Shown: piece by piece, positions 25,616 through 37,720 of the stretch
Layout of the letters: every line of letters begins with the position of its first letter
How positions within the stretch are numbered: the stretch's first letter is position 1
Source: Paramecium sonneborni
Taxonomy: Eukaryota > Ciliophora > Oligohymenophorea > Peniculida > Parameciidae
Assembly: GCA_905182985.1 (NCBI GenBank)
Contig: CAJJDN010000068.1
Span: 147,453-211,452, forward strand
Length of the DNA: 64,000 bases
Direction: 5' to 3'
The notes under the pieces: generated by a model
The model's input: only the letters and a program-made list of their open reading frames with translations
Database searches by the model: none
Told to the model about the DNA's origin: nothing
Position numbers and translations under genes: made by a program

Positions 25616-26549
25616 ATGAGTTCTCCAGATACCAATTCTAATCGACATCAAACTAAAAAAAGGACAAAACTTGATTCTAATAAATCCTACTCCTTCTATG
25701 ATTCTTTTGTGACAAGAAAGGACATCATTAAATTGGCCTCCTTAGAAACATAAAACTAATAAAAAGAATTTCTTAAAACTGTCATCATACGATTCGAAGT
25801 AGGTCATAAAAAAGGAGGAGTATTTACATTCCCAGTTTATGAGCTTATCTCTTTTCAATATTACTAAACCTAAACAATTTCTAAAGTCAATTTTTAAACA
25901 TTTATTATTAGGCCACAGAAGAATCATAATAACAATGTAAATTAGCTGTCTTCTCAGAATACCTATTATAAATGTACAATTTTCTTAAAAATTATACATT
26001 TGAATAAAAATCAGCCTTTATGTCATTAGGATTTTACATTTTTGTAGAAAGTTTAGAACGTAAAATTACATAAATTGATTCATATGAGATATTCAAAAAG
26101 TTATTAAGACCTAAGATCTTACTTACAAATACCTACAATTTACCTATATTTACTCAAGAACATATCATGGAATTCAATAAATTTATGACTAATTATTTTT
26201 ACAGGTGAATTACTTATCTTAATATAGATATTATTCATTGTATGAATTAAGAATGACCACTTATTAAGAAGTCAATATATTTGGTAGATTAAAAGGTGAA
26301 AATCCAGTTTAAATTGAAAAGGATGAAGATAAAGATTCTATTTAAGAAGAAGATGAATTTAATTTTAAAGATGTAGAAGTTCATTTAGATGATGAAATCT
26401 AACCTGAACAAGAAGTTAAAAAAATTAATGAAAAAGATGAAGAATAAATTGAAAAGTTATTGGAATAATACAAATTAAATTGGAACAATAGATTAGATGG
26501 TTCTTAATTATTGTAAGAAGCTGAAAAAATATTAACAAAGAAAAAATGA
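25616..26549 (+). CDS. Hypothetical acidic protein
   Basis: About 294 residues. A basic N-terminus is followed by a helical domain (residues 40-200) containing VFSEYLLQMYNFLKNYTF and SAFMSLGFYIFVESL, then an acidic Glu/Asp-rich tail from about residue 215. Introns: 26 nt at 25886-25911 and 23 nt at 26205-26227. The helical domain is faintly like the CFAP119/CABCOCO1 group of ciliary proteins, but I would not assign it on this evidence. Confidence 0.7.
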
Positions 26550-26555
26550 TCAAGT

Positions 26556-26936
26556 TACATTATATTTATTTTTTTATTTATTTTACTTGTAATCTTTAGA
26601 ACATCCCTTTATAACTAATCATAGACACATATTCTTGATATTTTTTCCACTATAATAAAATATTTGTATTATCATCTTATTCATTAAAAATTAAATCATA
26701 TTTATCTACCTCTATAATGCTCCAATCAAATTCTTAATATCATTTAATAAATAAGGCATTTAAGTGTTACACCCATAAGCTTCAGCATTTTTGTAAATCC
26801 AATTTCTTTTAATTCCAAATTTAATTTAATGTAAAATCTTTATTAAAATAGGGAATTTATATTACAATAATTCTTGCCATTAATTGTAGATTTCATATTT
26901 CTATATCCAAATTCTTTTAATATATTTTTATGTCAT
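26556..26936 (-). CDS. Hypothetical protein, 3' end unresolved
   Basis: From ATG 26936 an open frame rich in Trp, Tyr and Lys (KRNWIYKNAEAYG) runs about 55 codons and then shifts frame. A candidate 38-nt intron at 26733-26770 (GTAAC...TTAAG) joins it to a second well-formed stretch, FDWSIIEVDKYDLIFNEQDD and onward. No TGA closes this frame before it runs antisense into the preceding gene, so the 3' end is unclear. Either a diverged gene with one more unseen intron or a decaying pseudogene. Confidence 0.4.
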
Positions 26937-27338
26937 ATGAAATTATAAAGCAAAAAATAACGTCCATTATTTATTGTATATTTAATTTAACATTACTTAA
27001 TAATAATATTAGAAAAACACAAACCCTTAGATTGTAATTAGAATATTTATAAAAAAAATTAGGCCATTATTGATTTCTATTTAAAAATAAAAGAAATTAT
27101 AAATAATTAACATAATATTTACATTCTGTAAATTTGATTCTATGCCATTAATTCTGAAAAATTTATATAATAAATTTTTAGCTATATTTAACAGTTTGAA
27201 AGTGCAAAATTTTAAATGCCATTAATATAATAGGAAAATTTTTAAAGTTCATCATGAATATGAAGAAGAAGACTTAAAATTTTAGTATTCCTATATAAAT
27301 TAAATACATTATAGAAATAAAAATAATAAATTTTTAAA

Positions 27339-27911
27339 TCATTTTAACAAGTTTTTTAATTTAAATTTACAGTTTTTAAATAAAGGTTCTTTATTTGTTT
27401 TAAGTTTTTAAGAGACAGGATTTATTTACGATATAAAATTAAAGTAATCGCTTGTTTAATGTACAATATTTTATAATTAACTATTTTATTTTTAAGCATA
27501 CAACATACTCTATATACATTTTTATCGATATTGACTAGTTGAGTTTTTTCTAGAAGATTTATGCGGTGTCGTTATAATAATCCTTTACACAATTTTAGGA
27601 TGACTAGAATTATGAGCAGGTATTCCTAGATCTACAAAGAAATTCTTTTGCTAACAACTATTAGGTTTTTAAGGTGTAATTGGTGTTTCTGTAGTTACTT
27701 ATCTAGCTTGAATACGAGATATTGGATATTTAAATGTTATCAATTTGGTTTTTTAATTGCTTTTTTTTACAGGACTAATAGGGGCATCCCAAGGTTCTGC
27801 TACAAACTCAGTTTCGAATTTCTTAAAAAATTTATTTGTTAGCGGCATTTACATAATCTCTCTTGTTGTATTCTCCAAATTTAACAAATCAACTTGAGGA
27901 CCTTGAGACAT
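27339..27911 (-). CDS. Hypothetical basic protein (190 aa)
   Basis: Single exon, ATG 27911 to TGA 27339, 190 residues. The N-terminus is acidic (VDLLNLENTT), with EPWDAPISP near residue 45. The rest is basic and Ser/Thr/Gln-rich, probably disordered. No motif recognised. The whole gene lies across the left end of a 1085-bp assembly repeat. A truncated second copy of its 5' part lies at 28587-28997. Confidence 0.7.
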
Positions 27912-29671
27912 CTTATATTTATATTATTGTTTATTAAATCATATAATAATTCTTAATTTTAATAAATAATAAATTTATATATAGATCAAGATGTTGAACC
28001 ATTTTTATTATATCATTTAATATAAAAAATAACTCAATTTCCCTTTGATCTATTTTTTAATTTTCAATTAAATAGATATTCATAATTAAAGACTTTCAAA
28101 TATATTTAATAATATTTTATGTCACTATTTTAAACCTAATTTTTTATTTGATCACAATCCAACTTTATTAAATTTAAAATTCATAAAATTATATGAATTC
28201 ATCAAAAACTTTAGTAATTAGATTTTATAGCAAGTTTACTTTTTTCATTCAAAATTTATAAAGAATAAAAGTCAAACTAAGCCTTTTATTTTAAATTATA
28301 ATTATGAATGTAAATTATTATCAAATATATTTTTATAAAATTGATTTTCTGACAAATGAATCCTCTTATACTTAAGAAAATATCATAAATAAAATTTTGT
28401 CTTAATTTTATTTTATATTCTTTGCATTTTCACCAAAATATTCAAACAATTTTATAAATTTGAATTTAGATGTTTATAATTTTAGTTTTAAAGATAATAT
28501 TTCTATTTAATAAATATGTTTAACATTTATTGGTCAAAAAAAAAAGTAAAATATTGATTTAATTTTTTTCATTCAAAAGAAAAATNCAACATACTCTATA
28601 TACATTTTTATCGATATTGACTAGTTGAGTTTTTTCTAGAAGATTTATGCGGTGTCGTTATAATAATCCTTTACACAATTTTAGGATGACTAGAATTATG
28701 AGCAGGTATTCCTAGATCTACAAAGAAATTCTTTTGCTAACAACTATTAGGTTTTTAAGGTGTAATTGGTGTTTCTGTAGTTACTTATCTAGCTTGAATA
28801 CGAGATATTGGATATTTAAATGTTATCAATTTGGTTTTTTAATTGCTTTTTTTTACAGGACTAATAGGGGCATCCCAAGGTTCTGCTACAAACTCAGTTT
28901 CGAATTTCTTAAAAAATTTATTTGTTAGCGGCATTTACATAATCTCTCTTGTTGTATTCTCCAAATTTAACAAATCAACTTGAGGACCTTGAGACATCTT
29001 ATATTTATATTATTGTTTATTAAATCATATAATAATTCTTAATTTTAATAAATAATAAATTTATATATAGATCAAGATGTTGAACCATTTTTATTATATC
29101 ATTTAATATAAAAAATAACTCAATTTCCCTTTGATCTATTTTTTAATTTTCAATTAAATAGATATTCATAATTAAAGACTTTCAAATATATTTAATAATA
29201 TTTTATGTCACTATTTTAAACCTAATTTTTTATTTGATCACAATCCAACTTTATTAAATTTAAAATTCATAAAATTATATGAATTCATCAAAAACTTTAG
29301 TAATTAGATTTTATAGCAAGTTTACTTTTTTCATTCAAAATTTATAAAGAATAAAAGTCAAACTAAGCCTTTTATTTTAAATTATAATTATGAATGTAAA
29401 TTATTATCAAATATATTTTTATAAAATTGATTTTCTGACAAATGAATCCTCTTATACTTAAGAAAATATCATAAATAAAATTTTGTCTTAATTTTATTTT
29501 ATATTCTTTGCATTTTCACCAAAATATTCAAACAATTTTATAAATTTGAATTTAGATGTTTATAATTTTAGTTTTAAAGATAATATTTCTATTTAATAAA
29601 TATGTTTAACATTTATTGGTCAAAAAAAAAAGTAAAATATTGATTTAATTTTTTTCATTCAAAAGAAAAAT
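27501..29671. repeat. Direct repeat of 1085 bp separated by one N (assembly overlap)
   Basis: Bases 27501-28585 and 28587-29671 match throughout as read, with N at 28586. Mostly AT-rich non-coding DNA plus the 5' part of a small gene. Same structure as the other three repeats in the window. Confidence 0.95.
28587..28997 (-). pseudogene. Duplicate 5' part of the 190-aa gene (assembly artefact)
   Basis: Identical to 27501-27911 and cut at the N at 28586. It has a start codon but no native 3' end. It should vanish when the overlap is merged; it is not a true biological pseudogene. Confidence 0.85.
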
Positions 29672-30376
29672 TCTATTTATCTCAAATATCATCTTAAGAT
29701 TTCTATAAACTCTTTTTTTTAGATTTAATTTTAATAAAAATATTGAATAAAAGTTTATCTTTTTGTTTTAATTTATTAAATTATAATTACCAATAATCAT
29801 CATTTTCTAACTCTTAAAATTAATTAACAAAAAGATTTTAATTTTTGAATTTGTTTTTTCATATTGAGCAATTTGTTTTATCTAAAAAATTATTTAACCT
29901 CCATAACTATTACTTTTCAGTATAAAAAATCTATTTTAAGCAATATAAAAAAATGATATCATTTTTTTAACTTACATTCAAATAATAACATAGAATACTT
30001 TACAAACATAAGAATTTTATTAGCATCTCCTAAAAATAATGCTTGTAACTACATCATCTGTACGTAATAATCTATTACTTTCCCTTTCAAAACTTAATGT
30101 GTGTCTATTATTTCGAAATCAACGACTTCTAGAAATTTCAGGTTCATTTTAAAATGATGGCTAGATCTTAAAAACAACTTTGTAAATTTAAATTTATTAA
30201 TTTGACTTTGAATATTTTTTTGTAATACAATAATAACCTTATTAAATAAAGAAATAAGGATATAAATTATCTAAAATTTTCAAAGCCAAAATAAGATAAT
30301 TAAAATTAATAATAAATTAAATAAAATAAATAATAAATAATATTATTCAAATTATTATAAAGCAGTTTAATTTTAA
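28998..30376. other. Largely non-coding stretch with one coding-like fragment
   Basis: Apart from repeated sequence, this is A/T-rich and without long frames. At about 29990-30175 on the minus strand there is a short coding-like segment. It contains EISRSR and then either RHTLSFERESNRLL after an in-frame TGA, or KGKVIDYYVQMM after a possible 22-nt intron at about 30105-30126. The two readings cannot be separated by eye. It could be a gene remnant. Confidence 0.35.
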
Positions 30377-32251
30377 TCATTATGTTTTAAGCTATTCTAT
30401 TCTTTTAGTGTCTATTGTTTCATCATCTGAAAATAAATTTGTATCTGTCATCATTTTTATGCTATATTTTCTTTTAATATTTATTTGCTTTTCCTTAGTT
30501 TTTACAACAAGATTTTAATAATTTTACTAAATTTTTCCATCATATTGTTCATTTTCTTATTATTCTATATTGTTTAAATTTAATATTTGAGATTATTATT
30601 TTGGTATTACCCTAATATTCTTCATTTATTCATTAATTGCTTAATTCACAAGATCTTTATATGCTTTTTCCATTTCTTTTGCAATATCATTAGCTTCATC
30701 TTGTAATAACTATTTTTGATCATTAAAATAATCAATCAATTCTTGTGTTAGTAATTCTTTTAACAATGATCCACTTAGAGGAGGTAAATCTTTCCACACT
30801 ATTATTCTTCCACATCCGAATGAGTTTTACTAATTATTTTCTTGATTTATTAGCATCTTAATGTCATTAATCATGATTTATAATTATGCTTCATTCATAT
30901 TTGTTTCCAAATCACTAAAGCTTTAATTTTCAAAATTATCATATAAATATTATCGAATTATCCTTTTTAAAAAAAAATGTTTATTACTTTGGCTAAATAT
31001 ATTATTCAATAACACATCATTATTCAAAGAATCATATAAAATCCAAACAATATTCTAATTTTATATTATTGCTAATTTATTTTTATCTCTTTTCTCTTAC
31101 TCAATCTCAAAATCAAAATCAACAGAATCATTTTTTACTATTAATTTGTAGGAATTGTCATTATAATTTTACCACAATAACTTATCAAAAGAGGAGTTTA
31201 CTCTATTACCACAAGTAGTTTCAGTATCACATCCAATCACTTTTATCCAGACCAATCCACAATAAGGACATTGTCTAATCCAATTATAGCAGTGATTTTA
31301 AGATTGTTTCATTTTTTCTTGGGTCTTTTGAATAACTTTTTCAATATCCAATCTAAGTTCTTTTTTAAGATAAATATGATATAGATATCTTACATTGACT
31401 CCATCTTTATCATAGATTTCATTCATATAATCTCCATATTGTTTCTCAAATTTTTCAACAAATTCATTTGCAATGTCTTTAATTCCTAATGATAAACAAT
31501 GTAATTTATCTATTAAATTAGGATCATCTAATTTTAAAGATTCTATAAACTTTAAAAATGAAATTTAAATTTTCCTAAAACCATTCTTTATTTTTGTTAT
31601 TGATTTATCTAATTCTGTTTAATATGCTACATCTAAATTTAACAAATCAAATTAACTATAAATTTCAGATTCTAATAATTTTATTTAAGCGAATCGTGAT
31701 TTTAGAATAATATCTGTTATCAATTATGTGATATATTTAGGTTCATTATTTTTTGTAGTATAAATAAATGAACAAACTTTAAAATGCTTTTACATTGCTG
31801 ATTCTATCTACTCTTTTGCTTATAATTCTTATTTTTGTTAATATTCTAAAATCTTGTATTTTTCAATTATGCTTTATTATTGTTAATCCCAATGAGAAAC
31901 AATAATAGTGATTAAATCTTAATATCTTTAAATAGGTGCTATAATTTTTTTTAAATTATTTATCATTATATCTGTTCTTTCACACTTTACAACAATTAAT
32001 ATTCTGTTGACATCTCCTTATGCTAATGCAGCAATTACTCCAGCTGCATGTAATAGCTTATCTTCAAGTGCTTCGAATCCAGGTGTATCTACTATCTCAA
32101 ATTATCCATATGCAGCTTAACCAATCACAATTTATTTTGTATTAGATTCGCCTCCAAATGATGCAGGCTCATTTGTTAAAGCTATTTTATTAAATAGAAA
32201 TGTTTTTCCATGTCCTAATATTCCTAACAAGACAACCCTTAATTAAGACAT
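30377..32251 (-). CDS. TRAFAC-type GTPase with central zinc-ribbon
   Basis: Single exon, 624 residues. The N-terminal G domain has P-loop GILGHGKT at 10-17, a Gly-rich switch I region and G3 motif DTPG at 55-58. The G4 position reads VSHWD in place of TKxD, recalling AIG1/GIMAP-like GTPases rather than Ras. A long helical region follows. Near residues 333-356 lies a cysteine cluster, CPYCGLVWIKVIGCD followed by TTCGNR, which fits a zinc-ribbon. The C-terminus is helical, then Gln/Lys-rich. AIG1-type GTPases act in immunity and membrane remodelling in plants and animals; the role in ciliates is unknown. Divergent from the next gene by 427 bp. Confidence 0.8.
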
Positions 32252-32678
32252 AAAATTGTTAAAAAGTCTATGTTATTCCTTAGAAAAATTTATTATTTAT
32301 TTGTAATTCTATTAGCTAATAATTTATTATTCCCAAAATAATAATAATTAAATTCAAGTTTTAGAATTATTACTATCATAATAACCTGAGTTCATCAAGT
32401 ATTTCGAAAATGATTGATAAATTTGAATTATAATTCATATTATTCGAATTGATTATATTGATTATATTGCAATATTGAATAAAATAAAATATTCTTACTT
32501 ATAAAAAATAATAATACATTTATAAATTATATACAAAAATTGTACTACAATTATTAGGAAAATTATCTTAGTTTCTTTATATTTCAATTTCTTATTATTG
32601 AATAAGCTATATAATTAAGATTAGAATTAAATGATTTTGGATATATAAAAATATAAATAATTATTTATAATTATTTAA
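32252..32678. other. Divergent intergenic region
   Basis: About 430 bp between the GTPase start (minus) and the next plus-strand start. Very AT-rich, with a short tandem GATTATATT motif near 32450-32466, where the 1189-bp assembly repeat begins. No coding sequence supported. Confidence 0.5.
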
Positions 32679-33325
32679 ATGAACGATTTAAGAAGAATAG
32701 AAAAAGAAATCCAAGAAAAGCAACGTTTAGTACAGTTCCTAGATGAAATAAGGCTCCAACATTTTATAAGAATCCGTATCGTCCTACAGCAAGATTGTTA
32801 AAATAAGTGAGAAGACAGGCAAATTTTATGAAGACAACAAGTCATTAGAAATACGAAGAAATGATAGAGAAAGTAATGTAAAGAAGTCCACGATAAAGTA
32901 AAATAAAAGAACCACCTACATAAGAATAGATATTGAATAATATTATCTAAGAGTTAAAGAAAGAAATTGAATAAAAATAAACAAATTTGTATTATAAATG
33001 TTGAAATAGATCTCCAACGTTTTGTTTAAGAAGGAAGGAACTGTTCGATTAACATGATAAGATTTTAACTCTTAAGACTCTGATATCACATATTCATAAT
33101 GATCAATCAGTAAAGAACCGTTAAGGTCAATAAAAATTTCCATGTATTTAATAGGATTATAATTCATGTGATTCAGATAGAGTTATGTAAATAATCTCAG
33201 CTTGTTCAAAATAAAATAGTTAGTTAGAGAAAATGCATAAATTTGTGCATTAAAAATAGAGAAACTAAAGAAAACGATTCTCATCATTAAATGATCAAAT
33301 AGGATTAATATATTTATTAGAGTGA
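32679..33325 (+). CDS. Hypothetical basic coiled-coil protein, copy 1
   Basis: About 200 residues, very basic, rich in Lys, Arg and Gln. The N-terminal part includes PTFYKNPYRPTARLLKQVRR and a likely coiled coil near residues 75-95 (IQELKKEIEQKQ). Introns: 23 nt at 32730-32752 and 21 nt at 32989-33009. The stop lies 10 bp from the convergent MEAK7-like stop. Function not recognised. The identical copy at 33870 is due to the assembly repeat. Confidence 0.7.
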
Positions 33326-33335
33326 ATGTCCTCTA

Positions 33336-33644
33336 TCATTTTTACTCATTTACACTTTCTTTCTATTGTTCAACATCCTTTGATTGCATATCTTCTTTGT
33401 TTGCTTCAACGATCTTACTCTATAAATGAAGCAATGGATTAACTTCCTTTTCCTCAATACTCCAAATTTCTATACAAGTTAACTAGAATATTAATATATA
33501 TATATCTACATTAAGGAATTCAATATGTGGTTCTAATAGATATCCCATTTCATAAGTTAAATCACATTAATTATTTATTCTGCAAGTAGCATTCCCCTTT
33601 AGATTTTCATCAATCCAAATTCTATGATTTCCCCTTCCATCTCC
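33336..33644 (-). pseudogene. Duplicate 3' part of the MEAK7-like gene (assembly artefact)
   Basis: Identical to 34527-34835. It holds the stop codon and the end of the TLDc domain, and is cut off at the N. It disappears if the overlap is merged. Confidence 0.85.
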
Positions 33645-33869
33645 NTTATTGATTATATTGCAATATTGAATAAAATAAAATATTCTTACTTATAAAAAAT
33701 AATAATACATTTATAAATTATATACAAAAATTGTACTACAATTATTAGGAAAATTATCTTAGTTTCTTTATATTTCAATTTCTTATTATTGAATAAGCTA
33801 TATAATTAAGATTAGAATTAAATGATTTTGGATATATAAAAATATAAATAATTATTTATAATTATTTAA

Positions 33870-34516
33870 ATGAACGATTTAAGAAGAATAGAAAAAGAAA
33901 TCCAAGAAAAGCAACGTTTAGTACAGTTCCTAGATGAAATAAGGCTCCAACATTTTATAAGAATCCGTATCGTCCTACAGCAAGATTGTTAAAATAAGTG
34001 AGAAGACAGGCAAATTTTATGAAGACAACAAGTCATTAGAAATACGAAGAAATGATAGAGAAAGTAATGTAAAGAAGTCCACGATAAAGTAAAATAAAAG
34101 AACCACCTACATAAGAATAGATATTGAATAATATTATCTAAGAGTTAAAGAAAGAAATTGAATAAAAATAAACAAATTTGTATTATAAATGTTGAAATAG
34201 ATCTCCAACGTTTTGTTTAAGAAGGAAGGAACTGTTCGATTAACATGATAAGATTTTAACTCTTAAGACTCTGATATCACATATTCATAATGATCAATCA
34301 GTAAAGAACCGTTAAGGTCAATAAAAATTTCCATGTATTTAATAGGATTATAATTCATGTGATTCAGATAGAGTTATGTAAATAATCTCAGCTTGTTCAA
34401 AATAAAATAGTTAGTTAGAGAAAATGCATAAATTTGTGCATTAAAAATAGAGAAACTAAAGAAAACGATTCTCATCATTAAATGATCAAATAGGATTAAT
34501 ATATTTATTAGAGTGA
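33870..34516 (+). CDS. Hypothetical basic coiled-coil protein, copy 2 (assembly duplicate)
   Basis: Identical to the gene at 32679-33325, shifted by 1191 bp, with the same two introns. It is a complete copy lying within the artefactual repeat. Only one of the two should be counted as a gene. Confidence 0.65.
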
Positions 34517-34526
34517 ATGTCCTCTA

Positions 34527-36026
34527 TCATTTTTACTCATTTACACTTTCTTTCTATTGTTCAACATCCTTTGATTGCATATCTTCTTTGTTTGCTTCAA
34601 CGATCTTACTCTATAAATGAAGCAATGGATTAACTTCCTTTTCCTCAATACTCCAAATTTCTATACAAGTTAACTAGAATATTAATATATATATATCTAC
34701 ATTAAGGAATTCAATATGTGGTTCTAATAGATATCCCATTTCATAAGTTAAATCACATTAATTATTTATTCTGCAAGTAGCATTCCCCTTTAGATTTTCA
34801 TCAATCCAAATTCTATGATTTCCCCTTCCATCTCCTCCAAAAGCTAATCCTAAAGGTTAATCAATTCTGAAAGATTTATTATTTATGTAACCAAAACATT
34901 ATTTTGACCTTTAATCAAAAGTACTCATAAATAATTAATATTTTGGCATTAATGAGAATAGGAAGCTCTTTTCATCACCAAAATACAAATTCTTAGGATC
35001 ATCTTCACTATATAAGATATTCATTGGATCCTTTAATTTTCTTCTTACATAATGAGTTTCAAGTGTTGGATCTATTGAGATATATGCACCAAAAACTTAT
35101 TATTAGAAAGTATCATTTTATGCTATAAAAAATAAAAATAAATAATTACATTCGTCTTCTCTGTTTCTGAAGATGAATAATAAAGACTTTTAAGTATTAA
35201 CAATAATATCTGTAATATGATCTAAGTCTTCTTCACTTACTGATGATGAGAATTGTAATTATAATTATTTGATTTTACTAAAATCAGGAGAACTCAATTA
35301 AAGTAAAGCTAAAACTTGATCATTTAATATAAAACTGGAAGTATTTAATCTTGGTATCTCGATATGAGATTATTCTCCAAGAAATTTCATATTAAAATAA
35401 TATTTGCACAATTTGTTGGCATAGATCAACTATGCTTTAGCCATACTAACAAATTGATTGAATGGTAATTCATCTTTTTAATCAAATATTGTATTTGTCA
35501 CTGATCTTGCTGCCAAATCATTTCTCTAAGAATTTGTTATTTAACCTCCTGAATAAATATTTAATAATTCCCGGATTACAATACTCCCTTAAGAATAGGA
35601 CACTACAAATCTAGAATAACTATCATGGATTAACTACCTGTTTATAGAATCCTTATCATTTTCCAAACATTCCAAACTGATCAAGGTAAACAATTCAAAC
35701 TTTTCTAAATTTCTAAACTTATAGTCACTTAGATAGTAATCCTTCAATTCTTTAAGTAACAACTCCTCTTAAAATAACAATCAGAATTTACATAACATGA
35801 CAAAGTTAGTATAATTGACCTAATGATTTGGACTTCTTTCAACCATCCAGTTGAATAATTTAATTGAAAAGTTTGGATTTTCAGGAAAATGAGGTAAAAA
35901 AGATCTTTCAACAAGTTCTTTACCTCCATTTAGACTTCCAAACAACTTTTCTAGTTATTGCAGCTATTCAGGTGTGAATGCAACTTTAGCATGTTTAGTA
36001 ATCTCTTTAGATTTAGAATTTCCCAT
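34527..36026 (-). CDS. MEAK7: TLDc-domain protein, MEAK7/TLDC1-like
   Basis: About 464 residues. It begins MGNSKSK, an N-myristoylation-type start also seen in animal MEAK7, which acts at lysosomes in an alternative mTOR pathway. A helical N-terminal region is followed by a C-terminal TLDc domain (residues 265-425): FGAYIS, GDEKSFLFSLMP, FGYINNKSFRID, GLAFGGDGRGNHRIWID and LTCIEIWSI, in family order. Introns: 24 nt at 35768-35791, and 27 nt at 35611-35637, 35123-35149 and 34674-34700. The last three are multiples of three without TGA, so they could also be read through. Splicing gives the better match, e.g. at CIEIW. Confidence 0.88.
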
Positions 36027-36115
36027 ATAAATTTATTGTTATCGAAAAACAAATAAATTTTATATACAGTATATTATAATATATAATATAATATATATAT
36101 ATGATTTATTACTAC

Positions 36116-37443
36116 TCACAATGCTCTACTAAAAGCCTAAATTCCTGTTATTGCTCTTGCTAAAATAAGAGCATGGATATCTGATGCTCCTTCATAAGTA
36201 TTAACTGTCTCAAGATTAACCATATGTCTTATCACTTGATATTCATCACTGATTCCATTTCCACCCATAATATCTCTACATTCTCGAGCAATCTTTAATG
36301 CAATTGCTAATAAATTAAGTTATTTATAATTACCACATGAATTTCTTTTAATTAATGAAACCTATTCTGTAGCTAATTGATCACTTTCTTTAAGTCTACT
36401 CACTTATAATACTGCTTATTAAGCTAATGCAATATCAGTAACCATTTCAGCAAATTTCTTTTAAATCAATTAGAAAGATGCTAAATTAGCATCAAATTGT
36501 TTTCTATCTAAAGCATATTAACGAGTATGATGAAAACAAAATTCAGCAGCTCCTAAAGTTCCCCAAGCAATTCCAAATCTTGCATTGTTCAAACATGAAA
36601 AAGGACCTTTTAAACCTTTTACAGTAGTAAACATATTTTCTTATGGCACTTTAACATTATCCATTATAATCTATCCTGTTATAGAAGATCTTAAAGATAA
36701 TTTTCCCTCTATTTTTGGAGTAGAAAGACCTTTCATTCCTTTTTCTAATACAAATCCTCTTATGTCACCTTTTTCATCTTTTGCCCAAACTACAAATACA
36801 TCAGCTATTGGAGAATTTGTAATCCAACTCTTAGTACCATTCAATATATAATAATTGTCTTTTTTCTTAGCATGAGATTTCATTGACCCAGGATCAGAAC
36901 CTATATTTTTATATTATCTATATATGATACCATGATCAGGTTCTGTCAAACCAAAAGCACCTACATATTCACCACTAGCTAATTTAGGAATGTATTTATC
37001 TTTCAATTCTTTTGATCCAAATTAATAGATTGGATGTATCACCAAAGAACTTTATACTGATAAAGCAGATCTGTATCCAGAATCTACACGTTCAATTTCT
37101 TTATTTATCAAACCATATGCTGTATAAGAAACTCCAGAAAGGTCATATTCTGAAATTGTACATCCTAAAAATCCTAATTTTCCCATCTCTTTATATATTT
37201 CTGGATCAAAGTGCTCCTTACTGAAAGCCTCTCTGATTCTTGGTTATAATTATGATTATGCATAATTTGATGCTTAATCTCTAATCTTTTAAAAATTACT
37301 AAATTCTTTACCAACTTTTCCTCACTTGTTAATTAACTTTCCAAGTTTAAAGGGTCTTTATAATTAAATGTCACAAACTTCTCTGATGCAAACTATCTAA
37401 TTTGTTTGTTGAACAATGATTTTAATAAATTGCTTTTGCGCAT
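36116..37443 (-). CDS. GCDH: Glutaryl-CoA dehydrogenase, mitochondrial
   Basis: FAD-dependent acyl-CoA dehydrogenase that converts glutaryl-CoA to crotonyl-CoA in lysine and tryptophan breakdown. About 414 residues. The first 20, [20 protein letters not shown], look like a mitochondrial presequence. Family blocks: [73 protein letters not shown], and [15 protein letters not shown] with the catalytic Glu. Introns: 26 nt at 37286-37311, 30 nt at 36901-36930 and 27 nt at 36307-36333. The last two are multiples of three without TGA. The family alignment shows both must be removed. Confidence 0.96.
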
Positions 37444-37720
37444 TATTTTTAATTATTTCTAATAATATTAGAGATCATTTTTAATTATTTGCTTTAAATA
37501 CTTAAAAATACAATATTTATATTTTATAATTAAATTCTTTATAAATTAATTATCAATAAATTTAATTTAATATTTTAATTTAAATCATTAGATAATAATA
37601 ATCGTTAACAACATAACTCAATATATTATATTTTCATATTTATTATTTTTGTAGGCTAGAAATCTTAAAAAAAACTAATGTTTAATATTAAAATTATAAA
37701 ATTAAATAGAAATTATTAAA
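37444..37720. promoter_or_regulatory. Divergent intergenic region
   Basis: About 277 bp between the GCDH start (minus) and the start of an unknown plus-strand gene. Almost pure A/T; must hold both promoters. No motif stands out. Confidence 0.45.

Larger units (their letters stand above)
32456..34835. repeat. Direct repeat of about 1189 bp separated by one N (assembly overlap)
   Basis: 32456-33644 and 33647-34835 match as read, with N at 33645 and one unmatched T at 33646. The unit contains an entire 200-aa gene and the 3' part of the MEAK7-like gene, so both appear twice in this assembly. Confidence 0.95.

Noticed and set aside
32679..34516. A true tandem gene duplication of the 200-aa basic protein
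   Set aside because: The copies match as read, extend into non-coding DNA and are separated by one N, as in the three other assembly repeats.
36585..36851. Plus-strand ORF of 88 aa
   Set aside because: It is antisense to the conserved GCDH coding region, whose family motifs are unmistakable on the minus strand.
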